A DNA stretch of 64,000 bases, taken from assembly GCA_041394705.1 (NCBI GenBank), contig JAWKHS010000005.1, positions 186,001-250,000 on the forward strand, given 5' to 3'. How positions within the stretch are numbered: the first letter of the stretch is position 1; each line of letters starts with the position of its first letter. Position numbers and translations under genes: made by a program. The DNA is from Vicinamibacterales bacterium. GTDB taxonomy: Bacteria > Acidobacteriota > Vicinamibacteria > Vicinamibacterales > UBA2999. Positions 61,438 through 64,000 of this stretch are shown here, in pieces. Below the pieces are notes generated by a model, which saw only the letters and a list, made by a program, of their open reading frames with translations, did no database searches and was not told the origin of the DNA.

Positions 61438-61743
61438 GGTAGGAGTCGGGCGCGCCGTGGGGACCGGCGTCTTCCTCCCCACACTACTACGAAATTTCCC
61501 TGTCCGGCGCTGCCGGTCCCCAGCCCGGCGGGCGCCCCCGTCCCCCGGCCCCCAGCCCGCCCGCGACCCACCCCATCCACGCCACGGCACGAACGCAAAC
61601 CCCAGGCCGCGCAGCAACCCCGCGCGGCCGTGTGACTTGGGGGAAGCCGTCCCTCCGCCCACCCCGACGCCGGTGCCGCAACGACCGGGGACCTGGGAGG
61701 ACTGAGCAGGGACCGGGGACCGGGAATCAGGGATCAGCTGCAC
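61438..61743. other. Intergenic region with degenerate GGGACC repeats
   Basis: No gene seen. Its right part (61684-61737) is a run of imperfect 7-8-base units of the GGGACCG / GGGGACC / GGGATCAG type. The left part is C-rich with CCCCAGCCCG-like blocks. AAATTT with TAGTAG on the minus strand (61470-61495) may hold the PBP1A promoter. Confidence 0.4.
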
Positions 61744-61929
61744 CAGCCAGGAGCCGAAGATTCCGTCCCGCTACCTGCGCCACCGCCGAACTCGCCCGCC
61801 ACGCGTGCTCGCCACGTTCGCCCGCACGCGGACACCCGCCGCCGACCATCTCCTGCGACGATTCACGAAACGGACGACGCCGCAGTGCCCACGCGCGCGA
61901 CGCGGCACATCGGAGCGGAGCCGAGCACC

Positions 61930-62900
61930 GCCGCGCCAGCAGCGGGAAGCGCAACGCTGCGCTGGCGAGTGCGTCCGAGCTGCCGCGACGGCCGCTGGCG
62001 ACGAGGCGCAAAGCGCCGATGTCGCCCTGGCGAGTGCGCTGAGCCGAGGTGTCGCGAATGCCAGCAGCGAGGCGCGAAGCGCCATGGCGGGGGCGAGTGC
62101 GTCCGAGCGAGATGCCGCAACGGCCGTGGGGACGAGGCGCGCGAAGCGCCGATGTTGCCCTGGCGAGGCGCTGAGCCGAGGTGTCGAATGCCGCAAGCAG
62201 CGAAGCGCGAAGGCCAATGCTGCGGGGGCGAGTGTCCGAGCAGATGCCGCGACGGCCGCCGGCGACGAGGCGAAGCGCTGATGTCGCCCGGCGAGTGCGC
62301 TGAGCGAGTGTCGCGAATGCCGCCAGCAGCGAGGCGCGAAGCGCCAATGCTGCGGGGCGAGATCGTCGAGCCGAGATGCCGCGACGGCCGCTCGCGACGA
62401 GCCGCGAAGCGCCGATGTCGCCCTGGCGGATCGCAGGAGCTGTCGCGAGTGCCGCCAGCAGCGAGGCGCGAAGCGCCGATGCTGCGGGGGCGAGTTCGTC
62501 CGAGCCGAGATGCCGCGCCGCCGGCGACGAGGCGCGAAGCTGTCGCCCGGCAGTGCGCTGCCGAGGTGTCGCGACCGCCAGCAGCGAGGCGCGAAGCGCC
62601 AATGCTGCGGGGGCGAGTTCGTCCGAGCCGAGATGCCGCGACGGCCGCTGGCGACGAGGCGCGAAGCGCCGATGTCGCCCCGGCGAGTGCGCTGAGCCGA
62701 GGTGTCGCGAATGCCGCCAGCAGCGAGGCGCGAAGCGCCGATGCTGCGCTGGCGAGTTCGTCCGAGCCGAGATGCCGCAACGGCCGCCGGCGACGAGGCG
62801 CGAAGCGCCAACGTCGCCCTGGCGAGATCGCTGAGCCGAGGTGTCGCGAATGCCGCCAGCAGCGAGGCGCGAAGCGCCGATGCTGCGCTGGCGAGATCTG
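61930..62900. repeat. Satellite: ~70-bp half-units in a 139-bp higher-order repeat, about 7 copies
   Basis: The landmark CCAGCAGCGAGG recurs at 62061, 62323, 62455, 62578, 62717 and 62856, with degenerate copies at about 61937 and 62192. The two best copies (62578-62716 and 62717-62855) are both exactly 139 bases with roughly ten substitutions and no indel. Each unit contains two related halves, each with the small hairpin GGCGCGAAGCGCC (for example 62727-62739 and 62797-62809), 69-70 bases apart; one half continues ATGCTGCG, the other ATGTCGCC. Left-hand copies are shorter and carry deletions. The period is not a multiple of three, so no protein is encoded through it. Confidence 0.9.
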
Positions 62901-62986
62901 CAGAGGAACGGCGCGGCTATGCCGCCGACGGCGAGACCGCGAATGCGGTCGATGGCGTCCTGGCGAGCAAGGGGCTCGTGCCAAGC

Positions 62987-63007
62987 CCGACGGCCAAGGG
63001 CCGTCGG
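62987..63007 (-). terminator. Hairpin downstream of tRNA-Asp
   Basis: CCGACGGCC (62987-62995) pairs perfectly with GGCCGTCGG (62999-63007) around a 3-base loop. It lies ~50 bases beyond the tRNA-Asp 3' end on its strand. No T-run follows, so it may be a processing signal or factor-assisted terminator. Confidence 0.4.
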
Positions 63008-63057
63008 CGATGCCTGAGCCCGTCGACCCCAGACAAGACCGAGCGATAGCGAGGGAT

Positions 63058-63134
<77 letters not shown>

Positions 63135-63215
63135 TGCTATTCGGTTGTCTCGCCGGCGGCCCGCCGTCTTCAGGTCCGCTCCGTCGCCGGGCCGCGACCC
63201 CGTGGGCCTCGGCGC

Positions 63216-63291
63216 TGGTGGGCGGTACAGGGCTCGAACCTGTGACGGCCGGCGTGTAAAGCCGGTGCTCTACCAACTGAGCTAACCGCCC
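63216..63291 (-). tRNA. tRNA-Val (TAC)
   Basis: 76 bases with encoded CCA. The acceptor stem GGGCGGT pairs with ACCGCCC, discriminator A. The D arm is TAGCTCAGTTGGTAGAGC, the anticodon stem CCGGC/GCCGG encloses loop TTTACAC with anticodon TAC, and the T arm has GGTTCGAGCC. It starts 3 bases after the stop of the upstream membrane-protein gene. Confidence 0.95.
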
Positions 63292-63294
63292 GGC

Positions 63295-63825
63295 TCACCA
63301 ACCGACGAAACCATGACTATACCAGACCTTGATTCCCAGCACGCACAAACCACCGACGAGGCCGGCCAGGGCATGGTGCTCGCGGTTGCGCCAGGCCCGT
63401 TCCCAGCTGAACGCGCGCGTCGAGGCCGGCGCCCGCCGCGACGCGTACTGGTCGTAGGCGGCCCCGAACTTGTCGCGGAGGTGCGACTCCTCCGCCCGAA
63501 TCGCCGCCGGGAGCGTCGTCGCCAGGTAGGCCACGATGGCCAGGCCGAGCCACGGGTGCCAGGCCGCCACCGCGATGCCGACGCCCACGACGGACGACCC
63601 GGCGTACAGCGGATGACGGAGATACCGGTACGGTCCGCTCGACGTCACTTCCCGGCTCTTCTCGACGTGCCCCGCCGCCCAGAGGCGCAAGGCCTCGCCC
63701 AGGATGGCCACCAGCGCGCCGGCGGCCAGGGTCCAGACGGTCGGCCTCGCCAGCCAGACGGTCGCGGCTGCGGTCACGCCGCCGAGCGCCACCCGGTAGC
63801 GCGCCAGCACGCGCCCGACGCTCAC
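63295..63825 (-). CDS. Isoprenylcysteine carboxyl methyltransferase-family membrane protein
   Basis: 176 residues from a GTG at 63825, with four or five hydrophobic segments (ALGGVTAAATVWLARPTVWT, LAAGALVAILGEALRLWAAG). The family motif is GPYRYLRHPLYAGSSVVGVG, followed by a charged RAEESHLRDKFGAAYDQYAS as in ICMT/NnrU-type phospholipid or isoprenoid methyltransferases. Bacterial members have mostly unknown substrates. The GTG is 4 bases after the stop of the heptosyltransferase gene, so an operon is likely and a lipid or LPS-related substrate is conceivable. Its 3' end appears to contain the tRNA promoter. Confidence 0.8.
   Translation of the reverse strand: MSVGRVLARYRVALGGVTAAATVWLARPTVWTLAAGALVAILGEALRLWAAGHVEKSREVTSSGPYRYLRHPLYAGSSVVGVGIAVAAWHPWLGLAIVAYLATTLPAAIRAEESHLRDKFGAAYDQYASRRAPASTRAFSWERAWRNREHHALAGLVGGLCVLGIKVWYSHGFVGW
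63316..63324 (-). promoter_or_regulatory. Extended -10 promoter of the tRNA pair
   Basis: On the minus strand TGG precedes TATAGT (63321-63316), an extended -10 motif. It lies 24 bases upstream of the tRNA-Val 5' end, inside the last codons of the methyltransferase-like gene. Confidence 0.45.
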
Positions 63826-63829
63826 GGCG

Positions 63830-64000
63830 TCACCCCGGCCCGCTCGAGACGCCGCGTGCACGCGGCGAGCACCTCGTCCACGTCGATGTCCTCGATGCAC
63901 GGCACTCCGCGCAGGCACCGCCGCTTGTGGAAGCAGACGCAGGTGCCGGCGCGCGACACGGACACGTCCTCGGGCCGCCACGGCCCGTTGCGCTCCGGCC
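63830..64000 (-). CDS. C-terminal fragment of a GT9 heptosyltransferase-like protein
   Basis: The last ~56 codons of a gene entering from the right edge: PERNGPWRPEDVSVSR, then AGTCVCFHKRRCLRG, then VPCIEDIDVDEVLAACTRRL to a TGA at 63830. The NGPWRPEDV motif, a Cys-rich CVCFHKRRC and the ID-VDEV ending are typical of family-9 LPS heptosyltransferases and relatives. It would add heptose or a related sugar to the LPS core. The rest lies outside the window. Confidence 0.65.
   Translation of the reverse strand, partial: GRSATGRGGPRTCPCRAPAPASASTSGGACAECRASRTSTWTRCSPRARGVSSGPG

Noticed and set aside
61930..62900. CRISPR array or repeat protein in the satellite
   Set aside because: There are no unique spacers of constant length between short repeats and no cas genes. 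The 139-base period shifts the reading frame at every unit, so the long open frames there are composition artefacts.

Overview
This is a very GC-rich bacterial chromosome segment (visibly about 70% G+C; not computed). Gene content suggests an Acidobacteriota of the Vicinamibacteria type: a TPR-tailed Ser/Thr kinase, secreted TPR proteins, DUF5666 repeats, a large M14 peptidase with an extra C-terminal domain, and D-aminoacylase. This assignment is inference from gene style only. The cell is Gram-negative-like (heptosyltransferase fragment, O-antigen/capsule type genes, PBP1A). Many starts are GTG, and adjacent genes often overlap by four bases (ATGA or GTGA). Several genes have a TATAAT-like box only 6-8 bases before the start codon, which suggests leaderless mRNAs.

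Layout. 0-20.5 kb: signalling and catabolic genes (TPR protein, AlkZ-like protein, TPR kinase, amidase, spermidine-synthase-like membrane protein, GT-C transferase, GH3 glycosidase, D-aminoacylase, M14 peptidase, MerR-like/TPR protein, glucokinase). 20.5-27.4 kb: a tandem kinase/pseudokinase, a 1179-residue iron-sulfur flavo-oxidoreductase and a five-repeat DUF5666 protein. 27.5-30.1 kb: thiS-thiG-methyltransferase.

30-59 kb: a large surface-polysaccharide locus with housekeeping genes (smpB, pdxA, holB) embedded in it. It encodes nucleotide-sugar enzymes (GDP-mannose dehydratase, UDP-HexNAc dehydrogenase, two DegT/WecE aminotransferases, RmlD-like reductases, PglF/WbpM-type and CapE-type dehydratases, UDP-GlcNAc 2-epimerase, epimerases), a WecA/MraY-family initiating transferase, asparagine synthase, a GT2-methyltransferase fusion, several GT4 transferases, an O-antigen polymerase/ligase, an FkbM methyltransferase and a MurJ/Wzx-type flippase. 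The CapE-SDR-WecB set plus a WbuB-like transferase suggests a UDP-L-FucNAc branch.

59-64 kb: PBP1A, a 1-kb non-coding satellite built from alternating ~70-bp half-units (139-bp higher-order period), tRNA-Asp and tRNA-Val, an isoprenylcysteine-methyltransferase-like protein and the C-terminus of a GT9 heptosyltransferase.

Caution: 47.4-50.0 kb is dense in single-base frame changes, with isolated ones near 52.8, 53.3, 53.7 and 59.2 kb. Translational-coupling overlaps are intact and at least two shifts lie in homopolymers, so sequence or assembly error is more likely than pseudogenes.
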